From: Leifsonia shinshuensis
GTDB lineage: Bacteria; Actinomycetota; Actinomycetes; Actinomycetales; Microbacteriaceae
Direction of reading: 5' to 3'
DNA length: 64,000 nt
NCBI RefSeq assembly: GCF_013410375.1
Contig: NZ_JACCFL010000001.1
Span: 3,720,001-3,784,000, forward strand
In this document: one piece after another, positions 17,564 to 25,992 of the stretch
Layout: every line of letters begins with the position of its first letter
How positions within the stretch are numbered: position 1 is the stretch's first letter
Translations under genes and position numbers: made by a program
The notes under the pieces: model-generated
What the model was told of the DNA's origin: nothing
The model's input: only the letters and a program-made list of their open reading frames with translations
The model's database searches: none

Positions 17564-19171
17564 ATGGTGAACGACAGCACGACCCCTCCGACTTCGGATG
17601 GCCCTCCCCCGTCCGGCGGCCCTGGCTCTTCGGGCGCGCAGGCCGGCAGCGGGCCCGCATACGGCGGCCCGCAGGCCCCGTACGGCGGCCCGCAGACCGG
17701 CCTCTCCGGCCGCGGCACCCGCTTCTTCGACTGGATGCGCAGCCTCGGCGTCACGCGCACCGACGGCTGGATCGGCGGCGTCTGCGCCGGCGTGGCCTAC
17801 CGCATCGGGATCGACCCGCTGATCGTCCGCGGGATCGTCGTCGTGGCCGCGCTCCTCGGCGCACCCGCCGTGCTGCTCTACGCCCTCGCCTGGGCGCTGC
17901 TGCCGGACCGCGACGGCCGCATCCACCTGCAGCGCCTGTTCGAGGGCGAGTTCGAGCCGCCGATCGTCGCGATCGGCGTGCTCGTGGTGCTCTCGCTGCT
18001 GCCCTGGTCGAACGGGATCTGGTGGTTCGGCGGCCCCACCGGCTGGTGGGACGGCTTCGGCAGGGTGTTCTGGACGCTGGTCGTCCTCGGCGCCGCCACC
18101 GCCCTCATCGTCGTCGCGGCGCGCAACGCCGACCACCGCGGCTGGTCCGGGCGCGCCACGACCGCGACAGCCGCAGCCGCGCCGGAGCGTCCCTCCGATG
18201 TCGGCGCCCCGGCGGCGAGCGGCCCCGCGACCGCAGCGGCAGCCACCGCCACCGCTGCCGCCGCGGTCCCCGCACCGCCGACCGTCGCGACCGTCGCCGA
18301 GCCGACCGCGCCTCCCGCCCCCGCCGCGGGAGCGACCGAGCAGGAGGTGGCCGACTGGCGCACCCGCCAGGCCCAGTGGAAGGCGGAGCACGACCAGTGG
18401 AAGCTGCGGCTGGCCGAGGACATGCGCGCGGTGAAGGCCCAGCGCTCGGCCCAGCTGCGGGCGCAGGCGTCGGCCGCGAACGCCGAGGCCGAGGCGCGGC
18501 GCGTCGCCTACCGCGCCGCCAACCCGCGGGTCGGCGCCGCGATCGGCTGGCTGTCCGTCGGCCTCGCGCTCGTCGCCGGCTCCCTCACCGGGGCGCTCTG
18601 GGGTCCGCTGACCGGGCTCCCCGGCTACGCGCTCACCGCCTCCCTCGCCGCGGCCACCCTGGTCTTCGGGGTGACGGTCCTGATCGCGGGGATCGCCCGC
18701 CGCCGCAGCGGCTTCCTGATCTTCCTCGGCCTCCTGCTCGCCGCGCTCACCGCCCTGGCCGCGCTGCTGCCGACCTCGCCGGGGGTGCGGCTGGACGCCG
18801 GCGTCACCCCGGGGAGGACGCTGTCGGTGACACCGGCGGGGAACGCGAACTACCTCCAGGCCCTCGGCGACACCACGATCGACCTCTCGAAGGCCGTGAC
18901 CGCCGCGGGGACGCCCGTCGTCAACCTGGCCAAGGGGCCGGGCCCGACCACGGTGATCGTCCCCGCCGACGCCACCGTGCGCGTGGAGACGGCAACCGTC
19001 TCCGCGGTCACAGTGACCGACCCGTCCGGCGCCGAGCAGGTGCACCGGTGCGACGGCGGCCTCTTTGGGGGATGCGCCACCGACCTCGTGGTCGGACCGT
19101 CGGGGCCGCCGGAGGCCGTCGTCCGGGTGGCGCAGATCGACGCCGTCCACATCGAACGAGTCCAGCAGTGA
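17564..19171 (+). CDS. PspC domain membrane protein with LiaF-like C-terminus
   Basis: A 535-residue protein. A Gly/Pro-rich cytoplasmic N-terminus (1-60) leads into a PspC domain with hydrophobic helices (about 62-115). A predicted helical Ala/Gln/Arg segment (about 265-320) is flanked by further membrane spans (about 325-410). The C-terminal 120 residues are beta-rich with no hydrophobic helix and resemble the LiaF cell-wall-response domain. Start is ATG. The divergent kinase also carries a PspC domain, so this protein probably acts as inhibitor or accessory sensor, as LiaF does for LiaS. Confidence 0.85.
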   Translation: MVNDSTTPPTSDGPPPSGGPGSSGAQAGSGPAYGGPQAPYGGPQTGLSGRGTRFFDWMRSLGVTRTDGWIGGVCAGVAYRIGIDPLIVRGIVVVAALLGAPAVLLYALAWALLPDRDGRIHLQRLFEGEFEPPIVAIGVLVVLSLLPWSNGIWWFGGPTGWWDGFGRVFWTLVVLGAATALIVVAARNADHRGWSGRATTATAAAAPERPSDVGAPAASGPATAAAATATAAAAVPAPPTVATVAEPTAPPAPAAGATEQEVADWRTRQAQWKAEHDQWKLRLAEDMRAVKAQRSAQLRAQASAANAEAEARRVAYRAANPRVGAAIGWLSVGLALVAGSLTGALWGPLTGLPGYALTASLAAATLVFGVTVLIAGIARRRSGFLIFLGLLLAALTALAALLPTSPGVRLDAGVTPGRTLSVTPAGNANYLQALGDTTIDLSKAVTAAGTPVVNLAKGPGPTTVIVPADATVRVETATVSAVTVTDPSGAEQVHRCDGGLFGGCATDLVVGPSGPPEAVVRVAQIDAVHIERVQQ

Positions 19172-19188
19172 GAGAGAACGAGACCGAC

Positions 19189-19746
19189 ATGACCACGAAC
19201 GCCGACGACCCGACCGACGGCACGGACGCCACGACGCCGCTGCCGACCGACCCGCCCACGGCCGCAGAGCCTTCAGAGCGTGTCGAGCCTGCCGAGTCCG
19301 CGCAGTCCGCCGAGGCCACCGACTCCGCCACCAGCGCCGACGACGCCGACACGCTCGTCATCCCGTCGGCGGGCGCCGTCCCGGAGCCGGCAGCGCATGC
19401 GGAGCCGCCCGCCGCCCCCGTCGCGCCGGAGCCGGCCGCCGAGCCGGCCGAGCCGTGGCTGTCCGTCACCGTCCCCGCGGTCCCGCCGCGCCCGGCGCCG
19501 TCGGGGCCGCCCCCGGTGCGCTGGGGCGGGATCGTCTGGGGGCTGCTGCTGGTCCTCTTCGCCGCGGGGACGCTCGCGGTCGTCTCGTCGCCCGCCCGGC
19601 TGGCCGGCGTCACCGTCTGGATAGCCACGCTGACGCCCGGGGCTGCCATCGCCGTCTGGATCGCCGTCGTCGGGCTGATCATCGTGGTGTCCGCCCTGCT
19701 CGGCGCCGTCAGCGCCGCACAGCGCAACCGGCGCCGTCAGGTCTGA
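19189..19746 (+). CDS. Small two-span membrane protein with acidic N-terminus
   Basis: A 185-residue protein of unknown function. Residues 1-105 are low-complexity, rich in Asp, Glu, Ala and Pro, and presumably cytoplasmic. Two membrane helices follow (about 115-137 and 150-175), then a basic end (RNRRRQV). The ATG start is 17 bases after the PspC/LiaF-like stop, so the two are one operon. It may be a third component of the envelope-stress system; that is inferred from position alone. Confidence 0.75.
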   Translation: MTTNADDPTDGTDATTPLPTDPPTAAEPSERVEPAESAQSAEATDSATSADDADTLVIPSAGAVPEPAAHAEPPAAPVAPEPAAEPAEPWLSVTVPAVPPRPAPSGPPPVRWGGIVWGLLLVLFAAGTLAVVSSPARLAGVTVWIATLTPGAAIAVWIAVVGLIIVVSALLGAVSAAQRNRRRQV

Positions 19747-20151
19747 CCCCGCCCGCGGGATGAGGGCGCCGGCCGCTCAACCCGAATGAGCCGCCGGCGC
19801 CCCGGGTAGTCGTGTCCTGCCGTCTGACGTGGCGACGCCCGACCACCCTCGGCGGCGCCTCCGGGTACCCGATCCGGAACGCGGCGTCCGCGGACTCCAG
19901 TAAGACCCACGTTCCGGCGCCCGCGCGGGGCGCACTCCGGAATCCCGCCGGACACGACGCGCAGGATCACCTGAGCGCTCACCTGAGCCGTCGCCCGCCC
20001 GGCGGGACGCGCCGCCCGCGGCTGCGACTATGTCGGAGGGGCGGCCGGGAGCGCCGGTGCGGCCCCCTGCGAGTCAGGCGGAACCGCGGCGATCGCACCG
20101 GGACCTTCCGGAGGCGGGAGCCGCGGCCGCCGCCGATGGGAGGACGCGGAA
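19747..20151. other. 405-base intergenic region with hairpins, no gene
   Basis: I see no credible coding sequence here. A perfect 10-base inverted repeat (19764-19773 / 19793-19802, 19-base loop) directly follows the membrane-protein stop and probably terminates that operon. A second pair, CCGGAACG (19874-19881) and CGTTCCGG (19910-19917), lies upstream of the nucleotidyltransferase gene and could be a regulator site. A promoter for that gene presumably lies in 19920-20140, but no convincing hexamers stand out. Confidence 0.6.
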
Positions 20152-21087
20152 GTGAAAAGCCTGGTGAAACGACCCGGATCGTGGTCGCCCTCCCCGCCTC
20201 CCCCGCCCGCGCCGCCGACGCTCCTGCTCAGCGCCGCCGTCGCCCGGCTCGCCGCCCTGGACGGCATCCGCCTCCTCGTCATCAAGGGGATCGCGGCCGA
20301 CGAGTACGAGCTCCGGCCGGCGCACGTCAGCAGCGACGTGGACGTGCTCGTGGCCGAGGACGACCACCGCCGCCTCACCGCGGCGCTCGAGGCCAGGGGC
20401 TGGCGCCGCCGGGCGCACGACCCGGACACCGACACCTTCCCCGTGCACAGCGCGAGCATGTACCACCCGGAGTGGGCGGCGGACATCGACGTCCACTTCC
20501 GCTACCCGGGGCTGGAGGCGGCGGGCGACCTGTTCGAGCTGATCTGGGCCCAGCGCACGGTCATGTGGTGCGGCGACCAGCCGGTCCGCATCCCCGGACT
20601 CGTCGACGCCATCCTGATCGGAGCGGTCCACGCGATCCGCTCGCGGTTCTCCCAGCGCCACCGCGACGAGCTCCGCTTCCTCGTCGCGCGCTGCGCCCGC
20701 ATGGACGTCGCGACGCTGCTCGAGCGCGCGGAGCGGCTCGGCGCGCTGGCCACCGCGCGCCCGTTCCTGGAGCAGCTGAAGCCGTACGAGGCGGGCTTCG
20801 CGTGGGGCGAGGCGTCGCTCGAATGGCGGCTGCGCACCCAGTTCCCCGAGGCGTCGGAGCGGCGGGCGCTGCTCCTGCGGCGGGCGTCGCCGCGCGAGCG
20901 GCTCTCGAAGCTGCGCCTCGCGCTCTTCCCCCCGCCCTCCGCCTTCCTGAAGGAGACGACGGCCAGCCGGCTCGGGCCGGTGGAGCTGGCCGGGCGCTAC
21001 CTGCGGCGCTGGTTCCGCGGCGCGCGGGCGCTCCCGCGGGTGCTCGCGACGCTGACCGCGGCGGGCCGGGACCCGCGCCGGCGCTGA
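20152..21087 (+). CDS. Nucleotidyltransferase-like protein (NTP_transf_5 type)
   Basis: A 311-residue protein resembling the uncharacterised nucleotidyltransferase family (PF14907). The segment LLVIKGIAADEYEL followed by SSDVDVLVAED supplies the G-S-like turn and the DxD metal pair; a later WAADIDVHF gives a third acidic group. Start is GTG with GGAGG upstream. It opens an exopolysaccharide locus and is convergent with the sugar transferase. In other bacteria this family travels with HprK-like kinases and PqqD proteins, both of which appear 3.4-5.8 kb downstream. The nucleotide acceptor is unknown. Confidence 0.8.
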   Translation: MKSLVKRPGSWSPSPPPPPAPPTLLLSAAVARLAALDGIRLLVIKGIAADEYELRPAHVSSDVDVLVAEDDHRRLTAALEARGWRRRAHDPDTDTFPVHSASMYHPEWAADIDVHFRYPGLEAAGDLFELIWAQRTVMWCGDQPVRIPGLVDAILIGAVHAIRSRFSQRHRDELRFLVARCARMDVATLLERAERLGALATARPFLEQLKPYEAGFAWGEASLEWRLRTQFPEASERRALLLRRASPRERLSKLRLALFPPPSAFLKETTASRLGPVELAGRYLRRWFRGARALPRVLATLTAAGRDPRRR

Positions 21088-21121
21088 GCCTCTCCCGGCG
21101 TCAGGCTGAGCATCCCCGGCG

Positions 21122-22516
21122 TCAGTAGGCGCCGTTCGGCCGCAGCACCACCCCGACGGTCTGGAAGAGGATCCCGAGGTCGCCGGCCACGGACCAGTTC
21201 TCCACGTAGAAGAGGTCGAGCCGCACCCCCTGCTCCCAGGTCAGGTCGGACCGGCCGCTGACCTGCCACAGGCCGGTCATCCCCGGCTTCACGATGAGCC
21301 GGCGATGGCTGTCGCGGTCGTACTCGGCGACCTCCGTCGGCAGCGGCCCGACGAGGCTCATCTCGCCCTTGAGCACGTTCCAGAGCTGCGGGAGCTCGTC
21401 GATCGACGTGCGGCGCAGGAAGCCCCCGACGCGGGTGACGCGCGGGTCGTCCTTGATCTTGAAGAGCGGCCCGGCGCCCTCGTTCCTGTGCTGGAGGGCC
21501 GCCAGCTGCTTCTCCGCGTCCACCCGCATCGTCCGGAGCTTGACGATGCCGAACGTCTTGCCGCCGCGGCCGATCCTGGCCTGCCGGAAGAAGGCGGGCC
21601 CCGGGCTGTCGAGCCGGATCAGGACGGCGCAGACCACGATGACGGGGAGGAGCAGCGTCAGCGCGACCGAGCTCAGCACGATGTCGAACGCGCGCTTCGC
21701 CCGCCTCCGCGTGATCGAGCGGTCCGCGGGCGCGACCTCGATGATCGGCAGCCGGTCGATCGGATGGTACTCCGCTCGCGGGGCGGCCAGCTCCGGGACG
21801 TCGATCGACAGCCAGACCACGGCGCCGGCCCCCTCCACGTCCCAGAGCAGCTGGCGGACGTTCGCGCCGTCACGCTCCTCGGTCAGCACGATGATGTCGA
21901 TGCGGTGCTCCTCGACCAGCTGCCGCAGGTACGGCCCGTGGGCGTTCTCGACGCCCGTGGTGGCGACGACGTCGACTGCGACGGGCGCGGCGCGCTCGGC
22001 GAACACGCCGGCGAGCTCGGCGACCCGCTCCGGCGTGCCCACCACGAGCGCGCGGCGCGTGTACCTGCGTGCCCTGTGCGCGTAGATCCACCACCGGCTC
22101 ACCGAACGGACGGCCAGCAGACCGAGCAGCCCGATCGGGATGGCGAAGCCGAGATAGGCGCGCGACAGGTCGAGCTGGAGCGCGAGCGAGGCGACGGCCA
22201 GCAGGGCGACCAGCCAGGCCGAGGCGCGGACCGGCGGCCAGTACGACGGGCCGTTCAGCCGTCGCGGCCAGGTCCGGTAGCCGTCCAGCGCGACGACAAG
22301 GACCAGCCAGAGCACCCCGAGGACGATCGAGACCATCACGTACGACGTGTCGAGCGGCCCGATCTGCGCCGGGTCGTTGCGACTGCCGAACCGGACGAGG
22401 TGCGCGGTGGCGAGGGCTCCCCCGATCACCAGGACGTCGGCCACGAGGAGGGCGCGCGCGGCGCGCAGCCGGCCGGCCAGCGTGTGCGGGAGTTGCGACT
22501 CGGTGCGGACCATCAT
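21122..22516 (-). CDS. Exopolysaccharide polyprenyl-phosphate sugar-1-phosphate transferase
   Basis: A 464-residue priming transferase of the WbaP/CpsE family that loads the first sugar phosphate onto undecaprenyl phosphate. The N-terminal half has four to five membrane helices and a Rossmann-like region. The C-terminal catalytic part begins KRAFDIVLSS, has one membrane helix, then DSPGPAFFRQARIG, KLRTMR and RTSIDELPQLWNVLKG. It ends with the family NGAY. ATG at 22516 overlaps the LCP gene stop (ATGA); ATG 22513 is better spaced from AAGGA and is an alternative. It is third in an operon with phosphatase and LCP genes. Confidence 0.95.
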   Translation of the reverse strand: MMVRTESQLPHTLAGRLRAARALLVADVLVIGGALATAHLVRFGSRNDPAQIGPLDTSYVMVSIVLGVLWLVLVVALDGYRTWPRRLNGPSYWPPVRASAWLVALLAVASLALQLDLSRAYLGFAIPIGLLGLLAVRSVSRWWIYAHRARRYTRRALVVGTPERVAELAGVFAERAAPVAVDVVATTGVENAHGPYLRQLVEEHRIDIIVLTEERDGANVRQLLWDVEGAGAVVWLSIDVPELAAPRAEYHPIDRLPIIEVAPADRSITRRRAKRAFDIVLSSVALTLLLPVIVVCAVLIRLDSPGPAFFRQARIGRGGKTFGIVKLRTMRVDAEKQLAALQHRNEGAGPLFKIKDDPRVTRVGGFLRRTSIDELPQLWNVLKGEMSLVGPLPTEVAEYDRDSHRRLIVKPGMTGLWQVSGRSDLTWEQGVRLDLFYVENWSVAGDLGILFQTVGVVLRPNGAY

Positions 22517-23601
22517 TTCCTTCCGTCGCCCAGCGCCCCGCCCTCGAGCGTCGGGATGACGTCGTCGGCGGCGAGCGCTTTCCTGAGGACCTCCGTGCGC
22601 GCCGGATCGACCTTCACGATCGACTGCCCGTCCGGAGAGGTTCCCGTCCCGGCTGTCGGGAGCGTGAGGGTGTGGATGTCTCCGGGTCGCAGGCCCGGGT
22701 AGCCGAGCGCCAGCGACGCCACCGCCGAGGCGTCCAGCCCGTCGTCGACGGCCACATAGCGCGCGAACGTGCCGATCGCGGCCCGCGTCCTGCCCGGGTC
22801 CGTCAGCGTCGACGCGCTGATGAAGCTCTGCAGGATGCCGCGGATGAAGGCCTGCTGGTTGCGGACGCGCTGATAGTCGCCGTCGGGGAAGGAGTAGCGT
22901 TCGCGCACGAACGCGACGGCGGCGGAGCCCTCGAGCAGGTTGTCGCCCTTCACGAACGAGTAGCCCGGCATGTTCTTCGAGGTGAACGCGTAGTCGGACC
23001 GGACCTCCACGCCGCCGAGCGCGGTGGAGAGGGCTCCGAACCCGTCGAAGTCGACCACCATCACGTGGTCGATCCGGGCGCCGAGCAGGTCCTCGACGGT
23101 CTGGACCGCGAGCGGGACCCCGCCCCAGCTGAACGCGGCGTTGATCTTGGCGGTGCCGTGACCGGGGATGGGCACCCAGAGGTCGCGCATGATCGAGACG
23201 AAGACGACGCCGGAGCGGTCCGCGGGGAGGTGGACGAGCATCAGGGTGTCGGAGCGCTCGCCGGTCGCCTTCCCGGACATGACGTCGTGCAGGCCGTCGC
23301 GGGAGTCCGACCCGATGAGCAGGATGTTGGTGACCCCCGCCACGCCCGTCGGGCGCGGGCCCTCGCTCGGGAACGCGTTCGGGATGCGCCCGACCGACCC
23401 GTCGTAGGTCGAGCCGAGCCACCACAGGTAGCCGCCGATCAGGGCGACGGGCAGCACGAGGACGAGCGCGGCGGCCGTGATCCAGATCCAGCGCCTGCGG
23501 CGCCGCGTGCGGCTGGTGCGCTCGCGTTCGCGATCCCGCCGGGCGCGGCGCGCGGTGACCGGCGCGGTGTCGGTGTCGGTGTCGTGCTCGGGGTGCGTCA
23601 T
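22513..23601 (-). CDS. LytR-CpsA-Psr (LCP) family protein
   Basis: A 362-residue membrane-anchored transferase that attaches glycopolymers to peptidoglycan. A very basic cytoplasmic N-terminus and one membrane helix (about 38-60) are followed by the LCP domain. Conserved blocks include NILLIGSDSRDG, ERSDTLMLVH, SIMRDLWVPIPG, KINAAFSWGG and the later VRERYSFPDGDYQRVRNQQ with its catalytic arginines. Four-base overlaps on both sides couple it to the phosphatase and the sugar transferase. It likely anchors the polymer made by this locus. Confidence 0.95.
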   Translation of the reverse strand: MTHPEHDTDTDTAPVTARRARRDRERERTSRTRRRRRWIWITAAALVLVLPVALIGGYLWWLGSTYDGSVGRIPNAFPSEGPRPTGVAGVTNILLIGSDSRDGLHDVMSGKATGERSDTLMLVHLPADRSGVVFVSIMRDLWVPIPGHGTAKINAAFSWGGVPLAVQTVEDLLGARIDHVMVVDFDGFGALSTALGGVEVRSDYAFTSKNMPGYSFVKGDNLLEGSAAVAFVRERYSFPDGDYQRVRNQQAFIRGILQSFISASTLTDPGRTRAAIGTFARYVAVDDGLDASAVASLALGYPGLRPGDIHTLTLPTAGTGTSPDGQSIVKVDPARTEVLRKALAADDVIPTLEGGALGDGRK

Positions 23602-24197
23602 CGGGCGGCCACCGGCCGTCCGGCGAGCAGGTCGATCGCGGGGACGAGCCGGCGCGCCATCTCGTCGAACGCCTTCTCAGGGCGGCCGTAGGGGTCCGCG
23701 ATGTCGTCGTCCGCGCGCGGCGGCACGAGGCCGCGGCGGCGGGCGTCGACGGCGCGCTCCGTCACGGCGCGCCAGCGTTCGGGGTCACCGGCGTCGCCGC
23801 GGATGCCGTGTCCGTCGACGCCGTCTCCGTCGATGGCGGCCGCGTGGAGGGAACGGGCGAACTCCAGCAGCGTGAAGGTGCGCCGGAACGCGCCGGGGTC
23901 CAGTTCGGTGACCCGCGTGGCGTGCTCCTGCGCCATCCCGAGGATCAGGTCGGCCCGCGCGATCGCCGCCTCGGTCAGCTGGGTGGCCGCGAAGCCGTCG
24001 GGATCGCCGCCGAACGCGCGCACGCGCGGCCGGGTCAGGGAGGAGATCCCCCGCCCGACCACCGCGCGGGTGCCCGCGCTGCTCACCGTGACGATGCCCG
24101 GGGCGCCCATCCGCGCCGCGAGCAGTCGCTCCGCCATCGCCGACCGGCAGATGTTGCCGGTGCACACGAACAGGACGGAGAAGCCGCTCTCCGGCAT
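23598..24197 (-). CDS. Low-molecular-weight protein tyrosine phosphatase (Wzb-like)
   Basis: A 199-residue phosphatase with the P-loop CTGNICR (Cys12 to Arg18) and the late general-acid segment DIADPYG (Asp168). It is longer than the usual 150 residues because of an insertion around 120-160, which includes a short Asp/Gly repeat. First gene of the minus-strand operon. The Wzc-like tyrosine kinase in the divergent operon is its obvious substrate, since such pairs control capsule chain length. Confidence 0.93.
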   Translation of the reverse strand: MPESGFSVLFVCTGNICRSAMAERLLAARMGAPGIVTVSSAGTRAVVGRGISSLTRPRVRAFGGDPDGFAATQLTEAAIARADLILGMAQEHATRVTELDPGAFRRTFTLLEFARSLHAAAIDGDGVDGHGIRGDAGDPERWRAVTERAVDARRRGLVPPRADDDIADPYGRPEKAFDEMARRLVPAIDLLAGRPVAAR

Positions 24198-24475
24198 CGG
24201 GTCTCCCCTCGGGTCGATGCCGCGGCGGGTGGAGCCGCGGACGCAGAGCGAAAGGATCGCCTCCGCGTGCGCCGTGCCGACGCGGGAGGCGCGCGCTCCC
24301 GCGGCGGCGCACCGGACTCTTCACCTGGCATTTCGGCCCGGCGCCCGCCTGTCGCCGCCCGGCATCACCCGCCGGCGGCGGGACGGGCGACGGACCACGC
24401 CGCGAGGGAGCCGCCGCACGCGCGCCGATACTGGTCCTCCCTGCCTGGACCGACGGCACCTGAGGAGACCCGCCC

Positions 24476-25633
24476 ATGCCCGCGCACCCGACCGAGCCCG
24501 CCACCCCCCTGGCAGCGATGCCCCTGCCCGCGACGCCCCTGCCCGCGACCGGGCGGACGTTCGTCGTCGGCGCCCTGGGCCACCGCCTGCGCGTCACCGT
24601 CGGCGGGGAAGGCGCCGACGCTCTCGGCGCGGCGTTCGCGGACGCGTGGTCCCACCTCCTGCTCTCCGATGCGGCCGCCGGCGGCGCTGAGGTGGCCGAG
24701 CAGGAGGTCTCCGTCGTCGCCCCGGGCGGCGACACCGCGGTCGCCGCCGCGCTCGCCGACGCCAGCGCGCGGATCACGCGGGCCCTCATCGATCGGAGCA
24801 CCGGCCGGGGGCTGCTGTTCCACGCCGCCGCTGTCGCGGACCGGGACGGCGGCGCGATCCTCCTGGTCGGACCCTCCGGCGCGGGCAAGACCACCGCTGT
24901 CGCCCGGCTCGCCACGGCCTCCGGCTACCTCACCGACGAGATGGCGCTGGTCGGCGCCGACGGCGCGGTGCTGCCGTATCCCAAGCCGCTCTCGGTGGGC
25001 CGCGGCGGTCCCGTGAAGGCGCAGCTCGCACCGCGCGCGCTCGGTCTCGCGGTCGCCGAACCGCGGCCCCACCCGGTCTCCCGCGTCATCGTCCTCGACC
25101 GCGACCCCGGTCTGGCCGGGCCGCCGCGCTCCCGGCGCCTCGACCTGATCGAGAGCCTGGACGCGCTGGTGCCGCAGCTCTCCGCGCTCGCCCACCATCC
25201 GCGGCCGCTCCGCGCCCTCGCGGAGCTGATCCGGCAGGTCGGCGGCATCGAGCTGCTGACCTACGCCGACGCGCGCGAGCTGGACCCCGTCGCCGGTCCC
25301 CCCGCCGCGCCGCCCGGCTCCGCCGAGGAGCTCGCGTTCACGACGCCCGCTGTCGGACGGGACGCGGCAGAGGGGACCACCAGCCTGGTCCGCACCCCCG
25401 TCGGCGACGCCGTCGAGGCCGGCGGCCTGCTCGCCCTCGCGCACGGCGCCGAGGTCCGTGTGCTCGCGGGCATCGCCGGGACGCTCTGGCGGGAGACCGC
25501 GCAGCCTCGCACCGAGGACGCCCTCCTCGCCCGCCTGCGGGACGCCCACGGCGCGGCGCCCGGGGACGATGCGGCCTTCCACGACGCCGTCGGCCTGCTG
25601 GTCGACGCGGGGGTGCTCGAGTGGCGACGGTGA
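24476..25633 (+). CDS. HprK-like P-loop protein of an exopolysaccharide locus
   Basis: A 385-residue protein related to HPr kinase/phosphorylase. FHAAAV (115-120), the Walker A loop GPSGAGKTT (132-140) and YLTDEMALV (151-159) follow the order seen in serine kinases of this group. The C-terminal 100 residues look like a separate PqqD-like or winged-helix region (TSLVRTPVGDAVEAGG then a helical end). ATG start follows GAGGAG. It overlaps the PqqD gene and is divergent from the phosphatase operon. The substrate is not HPr of a PTS here, as no PTS genes are near; a capsule-related serine kinase is my guess. Confidence 0.75.
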   Translation: MPAHPTEPATPLAAMPLPATPLPATGRTFVVGALGHRLRVTVGGEGADALGAAFADAWSHLLLSDAAAGGAEVAEQEVSVVAPGGDTAVAAALADASARITRALIDRSTGRGLLFHAAAVADRDGGAILLVGPSGAGKTTAVARLATASGYLTDEMALVGADGAVLPYPKPLSVGRGGPVKAQLAPRALGLAVAEPRPHPVSRVIVLDRDPGLAGPPRSRRLDLIESLDALVPQLSALAHHPRPLRALAELIRQVGGIELLTYADARELDPVAGPPAAPPGSAEELAFTTPAVGRDAAEGTTSLVRTPVGDAVEAGGLLALAHGAEVRVLAGIAGTLWRETAQPRTEDALLARLRDAHGAAPGDDAAFHDAVGLLVDAGVLEWRR

Positions 25634-25992
25634 CGTCGGCCCCTGCTTCGGGCGAAATCGCGGGTGAACCCGGTGCGATGGTGCATCGCCATGCCCGCGC
25701 GGTGGTCTCCGTGGAGACGGCCGCGGGGCGGTGGGCCGTGGCGGACGTGACCGACTTCCGCCAGTTCGTCCTCACCGGGACGTCCGGGGCGCTCTGGCGG
25801 TCGTTCGACGGTCACGCCCCGGACGGCGAGCTGGTCGACCGCCTGCTCGCCGCCTACCCCGGCCACCCCGCCTCCGCCCGCGCGGAGTGCCGGGCGCTGA
25901 TCGACGAGCTGGTGACGCTGCGCCTCCTCGAACCCACGCACCGACCCGAACAGGAACAGGCCGACGACGCCGGAAATGGAGCTGCGCGATGA
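25630..25992 (+). CDS. PqqD family protein
   Basis: A 120-residue PqqD-like protein. The three-helix core is recognisable in LTGTSGALWRSFDGHAPDGELVDRLLAAYPG followed by ALIDELVTLRLLE; the first motif spans about residues 47-77. I chose the GTG at 25630, which overlaps the previous stop as GTGA; an in-frame GTG at 25621 is an alternative. It ends in an ATGA overlap with the tyrosine kinase gene, so three genes are tightly coupled. PqqD domains usually bind leader peptides for modifying enzymes; no such peptide gene is evident alongside. Confidence 0.8.
   Translation: MTSAPASGEIAGEPGAMVHRHARAVVSVETAAGRWAVADVTDFRQFVLTGTSGALWRSFDGHAPDGELVDRLLAAYPGHPASARAECRALIDELVTLRLLEPTHRPEQEQADDAGNGAAR

Noticed and set aside
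20152..25992. Complete lasso-peptide cluster
   Set aside because: Only the accessory families (nucleotidyltransferase, HprK-like, PqqD) are present; no cyclase, leader protease or precursor is visible, and all other neighbours are polysaccharide genes.
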